A stretch of DNA of 64,000 nt from G963704535 sp963704535 (GCA_963704535.1 OY969916.1:496001-560000); one strand, 5' to 3'. Counted from the first letter of the stretch, positions 1 to 8,950 are shown. The notes: a model not told the origin generated them from the sequence alone. Program-made: numbers and translations.

Positions 1-660
1 CGTTGGAAGGCTGATCGGTAGATTAAACACCGCCGATGGCGGCAGGTCGGGGCCGGCGGCTGGCACGCTGGTGTCGGGGATTGGCCGCGCGCCGGGGCCA
101 CCCACGCTGCCGTTATGGCCGGCGGCACCAGCCAGCCAGTTCGGCGTGATCGCGGCCAGGATCACCTGGTCCTGGCTATCACCATCCCTAGCGCGGATTT
201 GCCGATGGTCCTGGCTATCGCCGTCCTTGGCGCGGATTTGCCGATTGACTTGCGCGACGAACTGGAGCAGCTTGGCCGGGCTCGCGCGCAGCTCGGGGAC
301 GTCGACGAAGACCAGCGAGAACGGTCGCTGCCGCCGCGCGCCCGGTCGTCCCTCGATCTGCTCAGTCGCCTCGGTGCCCGGGAAGGCCAGCGCACGCCGG
401 AACGACTTCTGGAGCGCGTCACTGAGGAGCCGGTTGGAGCTGACGATCGGGTTTGCTTGGAGCTGCTTCAGGAAGCACTCCAGCTCAAGCGGCTCGTCGT
501 ACTCGGCCAGCATCAGGATGTGCCCCGGCACAAAGTACGTGAGGCTGTGCAAGTGGTCGTGGTCTTCCTGTTGCGGAAGGTCCGGCTGCCTGAAAAGCCG
601 GCGGATGAAGTTCAACAGGATTTGAAAAAATCTCAGCAAGGGCTGCCGCGATTGTGTCAC
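1..660 (-). CDS. Partial protein of unknown function, N-terminal 220 residues
   Basis: The open frame starts at a GTG (complement of 658-660) preceded by AAAGGAG eight bases upstream, and runs off the left edge, so the C-terminus is missing. The visible part has a basic, hydrophobic N-terminal stretch, a segment reading YFVPGHILMLAEYDEPLELE, a strand-like stretch SLVFVDVPEL, and then ILAAITPNWLAGAAG followed by a Gly/Pro-rich linker. It lies directly downstream of the CHAT gene on the same strand (102 bp gap). I have a weak impression that such N-termini precede subtilisin-like (S8) peptidase domains in Chloroflexota, but no catalytic residue is visible here, so function is left open. It contains an in-frame 39-bp tandem duplication. 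Confidence 0.6.
   Translation of the reverse strand, partial: MTQSRQPLLRFFQILLNFIRRLFRQPDLPQQEDHDHLHSLTYFVPGHILMLAEYDEPLELECFLKQLQANPIVSSNRLLSDALQKSFRRALAFPGTEATEQIEGRPGARRQRPFSLVFVDVPELRASPAKLLQFVAQVNRQIRAKDGDSQDHRQIRARDGDSQDQVILAAITPNWLAGAAGHNGSVGGPGARPIPDTSVPAAGPDLPPSAVFNLPISLPT
166..243. repeat. Two-copy 39-bp in-frame tandem duplication inside a gene
   Basis: Positions 166-204 and 205-243 are imperfect copies. On the minus strand each encodes 13 residues beginning RQIRA and ending in GDSQD. Because 39 is a multiple of three the frame is kept. The copies differ mainly at third codon positions, so the duplication is not brand new. Confidence 0.85.
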
Positions 661-683
661 AAGTATGCTCCTTTCGGTGTTCC

Positions 684-731
684 GAGAAAGGGGGAGGCTT
701 GGAGGGGGCCACCCCTCCAAAACCACCCCAC
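684..731. repeat. G-rich palindromic element (family P), copy 1
   Basis: A purine-rich arm leads to the stem TTGGAGGGG / CCCCTCCAA (699-707 and 712-720), followed by a C-rich arm. It lies between the CHAT gene and the partial gene at the left edge. It belongs to the palindrome family that recurs throughout the window. Confidence 0.8.
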
Positions 732-762
732 CCAACTCGGAGCGAGTTTGCGATTGCTAGCA

Positions 763-3606
763 CTACGTTGAAAGCGGGCTGGCGTCACCGATCAGTTGGA
801 ATGCACCCCAGAACGCCGGGTGCAAGTGCGCCGCCTCGGCCAGGATCGCGCGCTGTGCGCCGCGCAGAGCGGCCGTTTTAGTGGCGCCCTCGCGTAGCGC
901 CCGGTATATATGCTCCGTTTGCCTGAGCGCCATGTCATCATGGACGCGCCAGAGGGTCGCCAGCAGCGCCCCGGCCCCGGCGTACAAAAACCCGCGGCCC
1001 AGGCCCACCAGTTCGTCGCCGCCTGCCACGTTGGCCCGTCCGGTCTCGCAGGCGCTCAGGGTGACCAGTTCGTAGCTGAGGTCGAGCTGTAGTAGGTCGT
1101 CGGTGTAGAGCTGTCCGTCGGCGAGCTGGACATACGACAGGTCGGGCTGGTCGAGGCGGTGTTCGCCGTGCGCCGCGATATGCAGGATCTGCGCCGGTGG
1201 CCTCTGTAGGATGGCGCGGCGGGCCGTCTGCTCGGCGTACACCGCCCCGCCGAACAGGCGCCGGACCAGTTCGGCTTCTGCCGTCGTCTGCGGCAACCGA
1301 CCGTCCCAGGAGTGCGCCAGCGCCAGTGCGCCGGCCGGTCGTGCCAGACGACCACGCGTGATTAGGCCGGCGGCAGGCAGAATGGCGACCTCGTACTGCT
1401 CGATCAGGTACGCCGACCCGCTGTGCAGCAGGTGGAAGGGGAGGTAGTGCAGCACGCCGTATGGGACGATCGTCAGCCGGCGGTGATCGCGCAGGCGCGC
1501 CGCCAGCGGCTCCAGCAGCCCGGCGTAGAGGCGCCCAAGGATGCGCTGGGCCAGTGCCGTCAGGCTGTGCGCGGTAGGCGCCTCGGGGCCGGCGTTGAGC
1601 GCGAAGGAACAGTTGCGCTGGAGCTGCTCCAGGAGCCGCCCAAGCTCGCCGACGGCGATCGGAAGCCGGTGGGCCTCTAGGGTCGCCGAATCGAGGGTGA
1701 AGGCCCACACATCGACGCCGTCGTTGTAAAACGCGATCAGCAGCGTCTCGGCGTCGAGGTGGCGCTGCACTTCGCGCAGCCGCGGCGAGGAGACACGCCG
1801 GGCCACGCTGCGCTCGCCGCTCTGGAGGTAGAGCTGCTCGGTGATCGCGCGCATGCGCCGCTCGCGCGCAGCGATCTCGATTAGGGCCTGCTGGGGTGTG
1901 ATCGCGCGCGGGGCCTCATCGCGGCCCGGGAGCTGCTCGTGGGCCAGCCGGTACAGCCACTGGTGCTCCTCGCGCAGCCCGTCCAGCTCGTCGATCAGCG
2001 CGCGGCTGCGTGGGTCGTCGCCCGCCCAACGGAGCTGCTCACGGTTGGCCAGGTAGTTCAGTAGTACCTGCGATTTCGCCCGTTCGATCGTGTCGAAGGC
2101 CCGCTCGGCGCTCCCGTCGCGCAGGTAGATCCCGATCAACGCCCGCAGCGCCTCGTCCTTATCTTCGAGGAACCCCGGTCGCAGGGTGATCGTCAGCTCG
2201 CGCTGTACCCGATCGACGGTGGCCGCAGCGGCCCGGTAGCGGCGGGCGGCCTGTGGCCACCTGCCGCCCGCCTCGGCGATGCGGCCGAGCAGCAGGTGTG
2301 CGGTGTAGCGGAGCGCGGGGACATTGCTTCGCCGGGCCGTGCGTAGCGCGGTGGTGCCGTCGCGCAGCGCGGCGGCCAGTTCGCCGGAGGCAAACCGGGC
2401 CTGCCCGCGCAGCAGCGTGGCCATCGCGTAGCTGACCAGTTGCCGGTCGGCTGCGAAGCCGACCGCCGCTGCGGCCGCCTCACGGAGCGCGATGTCCAGA
2501 TCATTCTGGCTCAGAGCGACCCGGCCACGGCGCAGACGCGTGGTGGCGACCCAGGTGCTCGCGCCGAGCGAGGCAAAGATCGGCTCGGCGGCGTCGAGTG
2601 CCGCTTGGGCTGCTGTTAGCTCGCCCAGCTCGGCCTCCGCCGTGGCTTGGTGCAAGAGGGCCAGCGACTCCTCGTAGGTGGTGCCAAAGGCGCGGTAGGC
2701 GTCGATAATCTGGCGTGCTAGGTCGCGCGCCTCGACATAACGGTTGAGCAACAGATAGCACTCGACAATATACAGGTTGACATGGGTCGCGTCCAGGGCG
2801 AGCTGTTCGGCGTCATACCGCTCACGCGCCTGGTGCAGCAGCCGCAGCGCGCGGCGGTAGTGCCCCTGGGCCATGGCGATATGGGCGATATTGAGCTCGG
2901 CCAGGGCCAGGCCGCGGGTCTCCCGGCGCTCCAGAAAGAGCGCGCGGGCGCGCTCGTGATAGGCAGTGGCCTGGCGGAAATCGCCCAGCAGGTGGTACAC
3001 ATTGCCCATATTGGTGTGGAGCACGCCGAGCCAGTCCTGCCCATCCGGCCCTAGCGACTCGGCGATCTCAAGCGCCGAGCGATAGAGTGCGAGCGCCTGG
3101 CGTTGATCGCCGAGAACGTTGTAGACCAGTGCGGTGTTGAGGTCGAGGCGCAGGCATTTTTCGCGCTCCTGGTGGGCGATGAAAATGGCGCGGGCGCGCT
3201 CCGCGTCGGCCAGCGCTTCAGCAACGCAGTTCAGGTCCAGGCTCAAGGGCAGCCGACCGATGCGCGTGCGTGCCCAGCCAATCTGGTCGCCGACCTCGCG
3301 AAACAGCAGGCCGGCTTGCTCAAGCGCCTCCCAGGCTTGGTCCATGTGCTCCAGGTATTTGAGCGCATCGCCACGCGCCATCATCCCCAGCGCGGTCTGC
3401 CGGGCGTCGCCCCGCGCGCGGCCGATCCGCACGATTAGCTCGGCCAGCTCCAGCGAACGGTTCGCGTTGATCCACCAGTGCCGGTCGGCCTCCTGCTTGA
3501 GCCGCTCGACAACGACGGTCGCGACATCGTCATCAAGCAGTTGAGGAAGGCGTTCGAGCGCTGAACGATCGGTCAGCAATTGTTCGACAAGCGCATTCGC
3601 ATTCAT
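763..3606 (-). CDS. TPR-CHAT protein (caspase-like protease-type effector)
   Basis: A 947-residue protein. Residues about 60-530 are degenerate tetratricopeptide repeats with the typical A-L-Y helical pairs. A linker follows, and the C-terminal 250 residues are a CHAT domain (caspase-fold, HetF-associated with TPRs). The expected His/Cys dyad is present: His813 in HIAAHG and Cys853 in LSACETG, followed by GGDELVGLGRGFLYAGA and LWRV. CHAT proteins of this form are proteases or protease-like scaffolds whose TPR part senses a partner. The gene is divergent from the sigma factor at 4014 and upstream of the partial gene at 1-660, which suggests one regulated module. AAGGAG lies about 16 bases before the ATG, a long spacing, so the start is fairly but not fully sure. 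Confidence 0.9.
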   Translation of the reverse strand: MNANALVEQLLTDRSALERLPQLLDDDVATVVVERLKQEADRHWWINANRSLELAELIVRIGRARGDARQTALGMMARGDALKYLEHMDQAWEALEQAGLLFREVGDQIGWARTRIGRLPLSLDLNCVAEALADAERARAIFIAHQEREKCLRLDLNTALVYNVLGDQRQALALYRSALEIAESLGPDGQDWLGVLHTNMGNVYHLLGDFRQATAYHERARALFLERRETRGLALAELNIAHIAMAQGHYRRALRLLHQARERYDAEQLALDATHVNLYIVECYLLLNRYVEARDLARQIIDAYRAFGTTYEESLALLHQATAEAELGELTAAQAALDAAEPIFASLGASTWVATTRLRRGRVALSQNDLDIALREAAAAAVGFAADRQLVSYAMATLLRGQARFASGELAAALRDGTTALRTARRSNVPALRYTAHLLLGRIAEAGGRWPQAARRYRAAAATVDRVQRELTITLRPGFLEDKDEALRALIGIYLRDGSAERAFDTIERAKSQVLLNYLANREQLRWAGDDPRSRALIDELDGLREEHQWLYRLAHEQLPGRDEAPRAITPQQALIEIAARERRMRAITEQLYLQSGERSVARRVSSPRLREVQRHLDAETLLIAFYNDGVDVWAFTLDSATLEAHRLPIAVGELGRLLEQLQRNCSFALNAGPEAPTAHSLTALAQRILGRLYAGLLEPLAARLRDHRRLTIVPYGVLHYLPFHLLHSGSAYLIEQYEVAILPAAGLITRGRLARPAGALALAHSWDGRLPQTTAEAELVRRLFGGAVYAEQTARRAILQRPPAQILHIAAHGEHRLDQPDLSYVQLADGQLYTDDLLQLDLSYELVTLSACETGRANVAGGDELVGLGRGFLYAGAGALLATLWRVHDDMALRQTEHIYRALREGATKTAALRGAQRAILAEAAHLHPAFWGAFQLIGDASPLST

Positions 3607-4013
3607 GGTATTGATGTGATCACTCCTTAGGCATGTTTCAAAGTGACTTTACAGTTTGCACTGTGGGAAAAGGGGGTTTGAGAGGGCAGCCCCTCAGTCT
3701 CCCCCACCCACAGTGTAAAGTAGAATGGCGCCACCCGAAACCTTGTTCTAGAGGCCGTCTGAAAGGGGGAGTTTGATGTGAATTGCGAGTGAGGCGCGGA
3801 TCTTCTCAGACAGTTTCTTAGGCCTTTTGAAACAATAAACGAGGCCAGCGCTCGAATTAGGGTACCACGTACGGCGCGGATCGTGGGAGATACGGTCGCG
3901 CAGATCAGCGAAATAAGCCGGGTGCAACGTTTACTCGTTAGCACCCTCAATTGAGGGACAAGCCATGCCATTTCTAGACAACGCCCCAGCGACAAGGGGC
4001 AGGGAGTGAGCGG
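3607..4013. other. Divergent intergenic region with palindrome and shared tail
   Basis: This 407-bp spacer separates two divergent genes. It holds a family P palindrome at 3659-3715, whose outer arms CACTGTGGG and CCCACAGTG are perfect. Next comes a tail at 3709-3752 (GTGTAAAG, then AATGGCGCCACCCG) that is repeated in inverted orientation at 41523-41565. A half-element follows at about 3764-3790 (CTGAAAGGGGGAGTTTGA). The rest (3790-4000) is less GC-rich and must carry the promoters for both genes, but no clear -35/-10 pair was identified. Confidence 0.7.
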
Positions 4014-4685
4014 ATGACCACTACCGTCCGCCTATCAGTCGATGAGCTTGCCCGGCGCTGCGCGCAGGAGACCGAGAAGTTCAACCGTCGCCAGTTGAGC
4101 GACCCGCAATTCTGCTTCGAGCTGCTGCGGCGCGCGCTGGCCGAGGGGAATGCCGAGGCCTTCACCCGCGTCTACCTGGCCTATGAACGCCAGGTGCTGG
4201 GCTGGGTCTATAGCCACAATCGCTTCGCCCAGACCGGCGAGAGCGCCGAGTACTTCGCCCGCATTGCGTTGAGTTCCTTCTATTTCGCTCTGCGCGGCGA
4301 CAAGTTCCGGCGCTTCTCCTCGCTGCCGCAGGTGCTCGTGTACCTCAAGCTGTGCGTGCATACGGCCATCGCCCAGTACCTGCGCGACCAGCAGCCGCAT
4401 ACTACCGGCTCGCTCAACGACACGGACGAGCCGGGCCACACGCCCGACCTGGCGGAGCGCGCCAACGCATCCGAGCTGTGGGGCCAGATCTGCCGCCTGC
4501 TGGTGGTCGCGCGCGACCGCCAGCTCGCCCGCTGTGTGTTTCTCCAGGGCCTGCGACCGCGCGACATCGTCGAGGCCTACCCGGAGCACTGGAGCAGCGA
4601 GCGCGAAGTTACCGTGGCGCTGTATCGCATCCGGCGCATCCTGCGGAGCGACCCCGAGTTGCGGGGGCGGGCGGGCCTGGAGTGA
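4014..4685 (+). CDS. Sigma-70-like RNA polymerase sigma factor
   Basis: A 223-residue protein with the layout of a short sigma factor. An N-terminal segment is followed by a region 2-like helix bundle (AFTRVYLAYERQVLGWV, about residues 43-60) and a C-terminal region 4-like helix-turn-helix (about residues 160-215, ending VALYRIRRILRSDPEL). It is more divergent than textbook ECF factors, but the pattern of two helical blocks with a short linker fits. GGGAG lies seven bases before the ATG. An anti-sigma-like zinc-finger protein follows at 5007 and the CHAT gene is divergent, so it likely drives this locus or a regulon under its control. Its TGA stop is the first unit of a TGA-octamer array. Confidence 0.75.
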   Translation: MTTTVRLSVDELARRCAQETEKFNRRQLSDPQFCFELLRRALAEGNAEAFTRVYLAYERQVLGWVYSHNRFAQTGESAEYFARIALSSFYFALRGDKFRRFSSLPQVLVYLKLCVHTAIAQYLRDQQPHTTGSLNDTDEPGHTPDLAERANASELWGQICRLLVVARDRQLARCVFLQGLRPRDIVEAYPEHWSSEREVTVALYRIRRILRSDPELRGRAGLE

Positions 4686-5006
4686 TAAGATGACAAGATG
4701 AAGGGGTGAAAGGGTGAAGGGGTGAAAGGGCCGAGCACCTGTAGGGCAGGCCCTCTGTGGCCGCCCGGACACCGTGGCCGCCCGGACACCGTGGCCGCCC
4801 GGACACCGTGGCCGCCCAGACACCGTGGCCGCCCGGACAAATGCATCACGCCGCGACCCATCACGTTTCACGTTTCACGCATCACGGACCGTGATATTTT
4901 GCAGGGATTTGCATTTAGTTTGTTGGAAGCGTAGAAAACATGCCAATTATCACGCAACACGCATCACGCAACACGCAACACGCATCATTATTTCGGGGGG
5001 AAGGCC
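4683..5006. repeat. Word-array cassette: TGA octamers, 17-bp tandem, CAC/heptamer words
   Basis: The 321 bases between sigma and anti-sigma genes hold no gene. In order they contain TGA every 8 bases at 4683, 4691, 4699, 4707, 4715 and 4723. Then comes a GTAGGGCAGGCCCTC block leading into five tandem 17-bp units based on GTGGCCGCCCGGACAC (4757-4840). Last are heptamer words of the ACGCAAC, CACGTTT and ACGCATC type (4846-4880 and 4949-4990) just before the ribosome binding site. The same order of blocks recurs at 37612-37465 (minus), 53015-53254 and 55574-55763. Confidence 0.85.
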
Positions 5007-5723
5007 ATGAACTGTAGCCAGCCGCCGCCGCTGACCGACGATCAGCTGTCCGCCGCGATTGACGGCGATGCCGGGCTGGCGGTCCTGGCCCATCTGGCGG
5101 CGTGCCCGGCCTGCGCGGCGCGTCTGGAAGCGGTGCGGCGGCTGGAGGAGTCGCTGGGTAGCCGGCTCCATCGCTGGGATTGCCCGCCGCCGCAGCAGCT
5201 TGCCGACTACCACGTGGGGTTGGTGGCCCAGGACGCCGCCCAGGTGATCGCCGGGCACCTGGCGCAGTGCGTACTGTGCGCCAGCGAGATCGCCGAACTG
5301 CGCGCGTTCCTAGCCACCGATGCTGTGGCGGCGCCGGTGGATCGGTCGGCGCCGCCACAGGCACGCCCACGGCTCGGCGAGGTATTCGCACGGCTGCTGC
5401 CGCGACCACCGGCGCTGGCGCTGCGCGGCGCGGCAGTGCGACCGATCGGCGCCGAGGCCCCCGGCGTGGCGATCATGCTGGAGACGCGGTCGAGTGGGCC
5501 TACCGAGGTACTGCTGAACGGCCAGGTGCTGGCCGAGGACCACGAGCGTTGGGTCGGCGCGCTGGTCGAGCTACGCCAGGGCGGCCACCTGCGAGCCACA
5601 GCCGAGGTCGACGATCTCGGCACATTCGCCTGCAACTCGCTGCGCGCCGCGCCGACGGAGCTGCGCCTCACGCCGCGCACCGGCGCTGTGGTGGTGGTGC
5701 CGGAGGTTGATCTGGCCGAATAA
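5007..5723 (+). CDS. Anti-sigma-like protein with two HxxxCxxC zinc motifs
   Basis: A 238-residue protein. Two zinc-finger motifs of the anti-sigma (zf-HC2/ZAS) type are visible: His29-Cys33-Cys36 in HLAACPAC and His84-Cys88-Cys91 in HLAQCVLC. The first 100 residues are thus two tandem ZAS-like modules. The rest is a low-complexity linker and a beta-rich C-terminal domain (about residues 145-235) with no transmembrane helix, so it is probably a soluble sensor. GGGGAAGG precedes the ATG. Its position 321 bp after the sigma factor on the same strand supports an anti-sigma role. An alternative is a general zinc-binding regulator of the CHAT gene. Confidence 0.75.
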   Translation: MNCSQPPPLTDDQLSAAIDGDAGLAVLAHLAACPACAARLEAVRRLEESLGSRLHRWDCPPPQQLADYHVGLVAQDAAQVIAGHLAQCVLCASEIAELRAFLATDAVAAPVDRSAPPQARPRLGEVFARLLPRPPALALRGAAVRPIGAEAPGVAIMLETRSSGPTEVLLNGQVLAEDHERWVGALVELRQGGHLRATAEVDDLGTFACNSLRAAPTELRLTPRTGAVVVVPEVDLAE

Positions 5724-5750
5724 GCGGCACACTTGCCACATCCCCCACAT

Positions 5751-5840
5751 TCAAAACAACATTACATCCCTAATGTTGTTTTGAATGTGGGGAAAGGAGA
5801 CTGAGAGGGAAGCCCTCTCAGTCTCCTTCTTTTTTCCAGA
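5751..5840. repeat. Hairpin plus family P palindrome between convergent genes
   Basis: A near-perfect inverted repeat (CATTCAAAACAACATTA and its complement, 5751-5790) is followed directly by a family P palindrome (GGAGACTGAGAGGG / CCCTCTCAGTCTCC) and a short T-run TCTTTTTT. It lies between convergent genes and could act as a bidirectional terminator. Confidence 0.75.
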
Positions 5841-5850
5841 ACGATGGGGT

Positions 5851-6321
5851 TTAGCGCTCGTCATCCTCGCGCTGGCGGCGCACCCGCCGTACGATGAACT
5901 GCGAGTTGCCGGTGTCGGCCAGGTGGTTCAGCACCAGGCTGACCAGCGCGATCACCAGCCCGCCACCCACCGCTGGCCAGAAACCGTCGACGGTGAACTG
6001 GACCCCCAGGCTGCGCGCGATCTCCGCCGTGAGGAGCAACAGCACCGCGTTGATCACCAGCCCAAACAGACCGAGCGTCAGGATGACCAGCGGGCAGGTC
6101 AACACGGTCAGGATCGGTCGCAGCGCGACGTTGACCAGCCCGAAGACCAGCGCCACGATGCCGAGCTGCCAGCCTGGCCCCATAAACTCGATCCCTGGAA
6201 TCAGCCACACGGCGGCGAAGATCGATAGAGTACTGATCAGCCAGCGCAACACCACGATCCGCAGCCGGAGCCATGGGTTGAGCGGCTGCTGCGGTTGCTG
6301 CGGTTGTGGGGGTGGGAGCAT
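5851..6321 (-). CDS. Phage-holin-superfamily-IV-like membrane protein
   Basis: A 156-residue protein. A Pro/Gln-rich N-terminus is followed by four hydrophobic helices: residues about 20-42 (RIVVLRWLISTLSIFAAVWL), 50-75, 80-100 and 110-135. This matches the small four-helix YvlD/phage-holin family IV proteins, which are common chromosomal membrane proteins of unclear role despite the name. No lysis genes are nearby, so a phage origin is not supported. The C-terminus is charged (RRVRRQREDDER). Confidence 0.75.
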   Translation of the reverse strand: MLPPPQPQQPQQPLNPWLRLRIVVLRWLISTLSIFAAVWLIPGIEFMGPGWQLGIVALVFGLVNVALRPILTVLTCPLVILTLGLFGLVINAVLLLLTAEIARSLGVQFTVDGFWPAVGGGLVIALVSLVLNHLADTGNSQFIVRRVRRQREDDER

Positions 6322-6340
6322 CGTAAATACCTTATGTAAA

Positions 6341-6409
6341 ATAGAGATTAGAGATTAGAGATTGGAGGTTGGAGATTGATTCTCTAACCTCCAATCTCTA
6401 ATCTCTACT
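6341..6409. repeat. Heptamer-word hairpin (TAGAGAT words)
   Basis: TAGAGAT repeated in tandem, then TGGAGGT-type variants, then the reverse complement. The whole block can fold into one long stem. On the coding strand of the CocE gene the array begins right after its restored stop codon. Confidence 0.85.
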
Positions 6410-8162
6410 TCAACGCAGGATGATCGGCAACACCACGTGTGAAGGGTGCTCGGCGTCGTGCAGGATGGTCTGGCTGGCCGGGCGCGTGGCGGTGTCGGAG
6501 GCGAAGGGTGCGCCGGTGTTCGGGTTGCGGTCCCAGCGCGGGAAGCTGGCGCTGGCGATATCCAGGCGAATCCGGTGCCCGGCCTTGAAGACATTCGAGG
6601 TCGCCCACAGGTCGATCGGTAAATTCGTAGGCCCGGCCCGGCTCAAGCGGCTCCGGCGTGTCGCCGTCGCGGTAGCGCGCCCGAATAATCCCGTCGGTCA
6701 GGTTCTGGGCCAGGCCGTCAGGGTGGACATCGACCAGCCGGGCCACGAAGTCGGTGTCGGGCGCGGAGCTGGCGGCCCAGAGCTTGACCACCACCGGACC
6801 TGTGACCTCGACCTCGTGGTCGAGCGGCGCCGAGGTATAGACCAGCACGTCGGCGCGCCGCTCGATCGGGCGCTGGTCGCGCACGCCGGGGACGAATGTG
6901 GCGTTCATTAGGATGGGGCCGCCATGGGTCGGGGTGGGGTCCTGCGGGTCGTAGGTGAAGCGGTCGGCGGGCTCGTGGCCGGGCCGGTCGATCGAGAGCG
7001 TGCCGTCGCCATCGAGCGCAGTGGCGGCGCCGGCGCTGTGCAGGTAGAACGAGGTGGGGCGGGCGCGGGCGAGCGGCCACTCCTGCTCGTCGCGCCAGAC
7101 ATTATCGCCCATCACGAAGAGCTTGACCGGCGGCTCGTTGACGACGCCATTGTCGATGCCCTTGAGCCAGTAGTCGAACCAGCGCTGCGTCAGGCCGGTC
7201 AAGTCGGTCTGCAAGTTGATAAACGATGACGCGGCTGTAAAGCCAAAGTCCACCTCGCCAACAATACCGCTGTAGCCGACGTGCGACCAGGGGCCGACCA
7301 GCAGCCGCGCCTGCCGCGCCTCGGCGGTGCGGCCCTCGGCCCGCAGCACGCTGAAGTTCTGTAGTGTGCCCTGGCAGAAGATATCATACCAGCCGCCGAT
7401 ATTGTAGGCCGGCACCCGTACTTGGTCGTAGGTCTCGGCGACCGAGTAGGGCGCGCCGTGCTCGCGACTGTTGGGGTTCGCGACCAGGTCGTCGAAATCG
7501 GGGGCCAGGTCGAGCCTGCGGTATGGCTCAAAGTCCTTGAGCGGCAGCGAGTGATAGCCCTCGGCGCGCAGCCGGTTGATCTCGTGAACCAGGAGGCCCA
7601 GCGCGCGGGCGCGCTCGTCAGGTGCGGCCTCCTGGTAGCGCTTGAGCAGCACATCAATGGCGATCGCGGTGAGCTGCCAGTAGGCCCCGGTGCCAAGTTC
7701 CATCGCGCCGCCACGCCAGAACAGCCCGTCGCGCGCGTCGGCCCAGGTGATCGATGGCACGATCGCTTTCAGGTGTGGCGGGGCTTGGGTTGCCGCCGCC
7801 CACTGGGTGAAGCCGAAGTATGACGCCCCAAACATCCCCACGTTGGCGTTCGAGCCGGGCAACTGGGCGGCCCACTCGACCGTATCATAGCCGTCGGCGG
7901 CCTCGTGAAGCATCGGCGCCCAGGCGCCCTCGGAGCGGAAGCGGCCGCGCACATCCTGGATGACGACGATATAGCCGGCCCGCGCCAGCCGCACCGCGTC
8001 GAGGATCGGGCTGACGCTGGCGAAATCTTTGCTGTAGGGCGTGCGAGTCAAGGCCACCGGGTAGGCTCCCGGCTCGACCGGTCGAAAGATGTTGGCGCGT
8101 AACACCGTCCCATCGCGCATTGTCGCGGGAACATCGAACTCCACGGTGATCTGATTCTCCAT
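6410..8162 (-). CDS. CocE/NonD family hydrolase (X-Pro dipeptidyl-peptidase-like), frameshifted
   Basis: The start at 8162 is chosen because AAAGGAG lies 11 bases upstream and the product begins MENQITVEFDVPATMRDG, typical of this family. A longer frame upstream exists but lacks a binding site. The alpha/beta-hydrolase part holds the nucleophile motif GASYFG and a later GPWSHVG, and the C-terminal half is the jelly-roll domain. One extra base near 6617 breaks the frame after GRAYEFT. The true C-terminus, IDLWATSNVFKAGHRIRL to LPIILR, continues in the next frame and stops at 6410. The family cleaves esters and amides with acyl or X-Pro groups. Restored length is about 583 residues. The indel is probably a sequencing error. 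Confidence 0.85.
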
Positions 8163-8253
8163 AGCCACAGATGCTCCTTTGGCCACACGAGCGGCGTGTG
8201 GCATACAGCTTGCTTACATCCTGGAGGTGTGGACGTATTGGAAGGAGCTTATC

Positions 8254-8499
8254 ATGATCCGGTGTGCCAAATGCGACAATGATACACGCACAAGCGCTCT
8301 GGTTACGGCACAGGGTGATGTGATGCTGGCGGGGACGATCGGCACCGACCCGCAACCGATCCTGGCGCAAGTCTGCGCGGCGTGTGGCTACATTGAGCTG
8401 TATGCGCCACAGCCGATCAGCCAGCCGGAAGCCACGAAGGAACGTGCGGAGCTACCGGAGATGGTCAGTGTTGGCGAGGCGCCGGTCCCGGCGGCGTAA
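8254..8499 (+). CDS. Small zinc-ribbon protein
   Basis: An 81-residue protein. The start at 8254 is preceded by GGAAGGAG six bases upstream. It has a CxxC pair at the N-terminus (RCAKCDND) and a second CxxC about 35 residues later (VCAACGYIEL), the usual spacing of a rubredoxin/zinc-ribbon knuckle pair, and then an acidic Pro-rich tail. Role unknown; such proteins are common in Chloroflexota and probably bind one zinc ion. Confidence 0.75.
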   Translation: MIRCAKCDNDTRTSALVTAQGDVMLAGTIGTDPQPILAQVCAACGYIELYAPQPISQPEATKERAELPEMVSVGEAPVPAA

Positions 8500-8592
8500 C
8501 CGAGTGATGGCACACATTTTGCTGTAGTGCCCGCTATCCTGAATCTGAACGCAATATCCAGCCTGGACTACCCATACTAGAAAGACAAGATC

Positions 8593-8724
8593 ATGCTCGC
8601 TTTGATCATCTTCTTCTTTGTCGGTGTTCTGCTTGGCCTGATTGGGCTGCGCCTGCTCCGCATCTGGGAGCCCGACCGCAGGGCCCAGCAGCCTCCCACG
8701 TCAATCCATCGGCATCACCCGTAG
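8593..8724 (+). CDS. Putative 43-residue single-pass membrane peptide
   Basis: A short frame, ATG to TAG, with hydrophobic residues 2-22 (LALIIFFFVGVLLGLIGLRLL) followed by a charged, His/Pro-rich tail. The Shine-Dalgarno is weak (AGAAAGACAAG). The amino-acid pattern is that of a real small membrane protein, and a word array starts directly after the stop, as it does after confirmed genes here. Confidence 0.5.
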   Translation: MLALIIFFFVGVLLGLIGLRLLRIWEPDRRAQQPPTSIHRHHP

Positions 8725-8790
8725 ACCGAGAACAAAGAACAAAGAACAAATTTTCCTGACCAGTTCTTTATTCTTTGTTCTTTGTTCTTA
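8725..8790. repeat. AACAAAG heptamer hairpin
   Basis: Three AACAAAG-type words on the plus strand, a short spacer, then the complementary words. The plus arm follows the small membrane ORF and the minus arm follows the SDR remnant, so each gene has its own purine-rich 3' array and the two together form a hairpin. Confidence 0.85.
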
Positions 8791-8950
8791 ACAGGGCTTG
8801 CGCGCGCTCCTCGCGGATGCTGATCACCTCGCCTTGCATATCGCTCAGGACGATCGCCGCAATCAGCCGCGCCAGCTCGGCCGCGACGGCCCGCCCGATC
8901 CCACGCCCGCCGCCCGTCACCAGCGCGACCCGTCCGTCAAGCCGATCCAT
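8768..8950 (-). pseudogene. Remnant of a short-chain dehydrogenase (internal deletion)
   Basis: The frame begins MDRLDGRVALVTGGGRGIGRAVAAELA, a clear SDR cofactor-binding start with the TGxxxGIG motif. It then jumps within a few residues to a stretch that looks like an SDR C-terminus (IAAIVLSDMQGEVISIR) and ends inside an AACAAAG word array. About 200 central residues are missing, so it cannot be an enzyme. The cleanest reading is an internal deletion. Confidence 0.65.

Noticed and set aside
115..771. A 218-codon plus-strand frame at the left edge
   Set aside because: The minus strand has a GTG start with a strong ribosome binding site and protein-like composition; the plus frame is its shadow.
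4035..4871. A 278-codon minus-strand frame over the sigma factor and the 17-bp tandem repeat
   Set aside because: The N-terminal part is translated repeat and the rest is antisense to the sigma factor.
5851..6321. Prophage remnant based on the holin-family protein
   Set aside because: This family is common on chromosomes and no other phage gene lies nearby.
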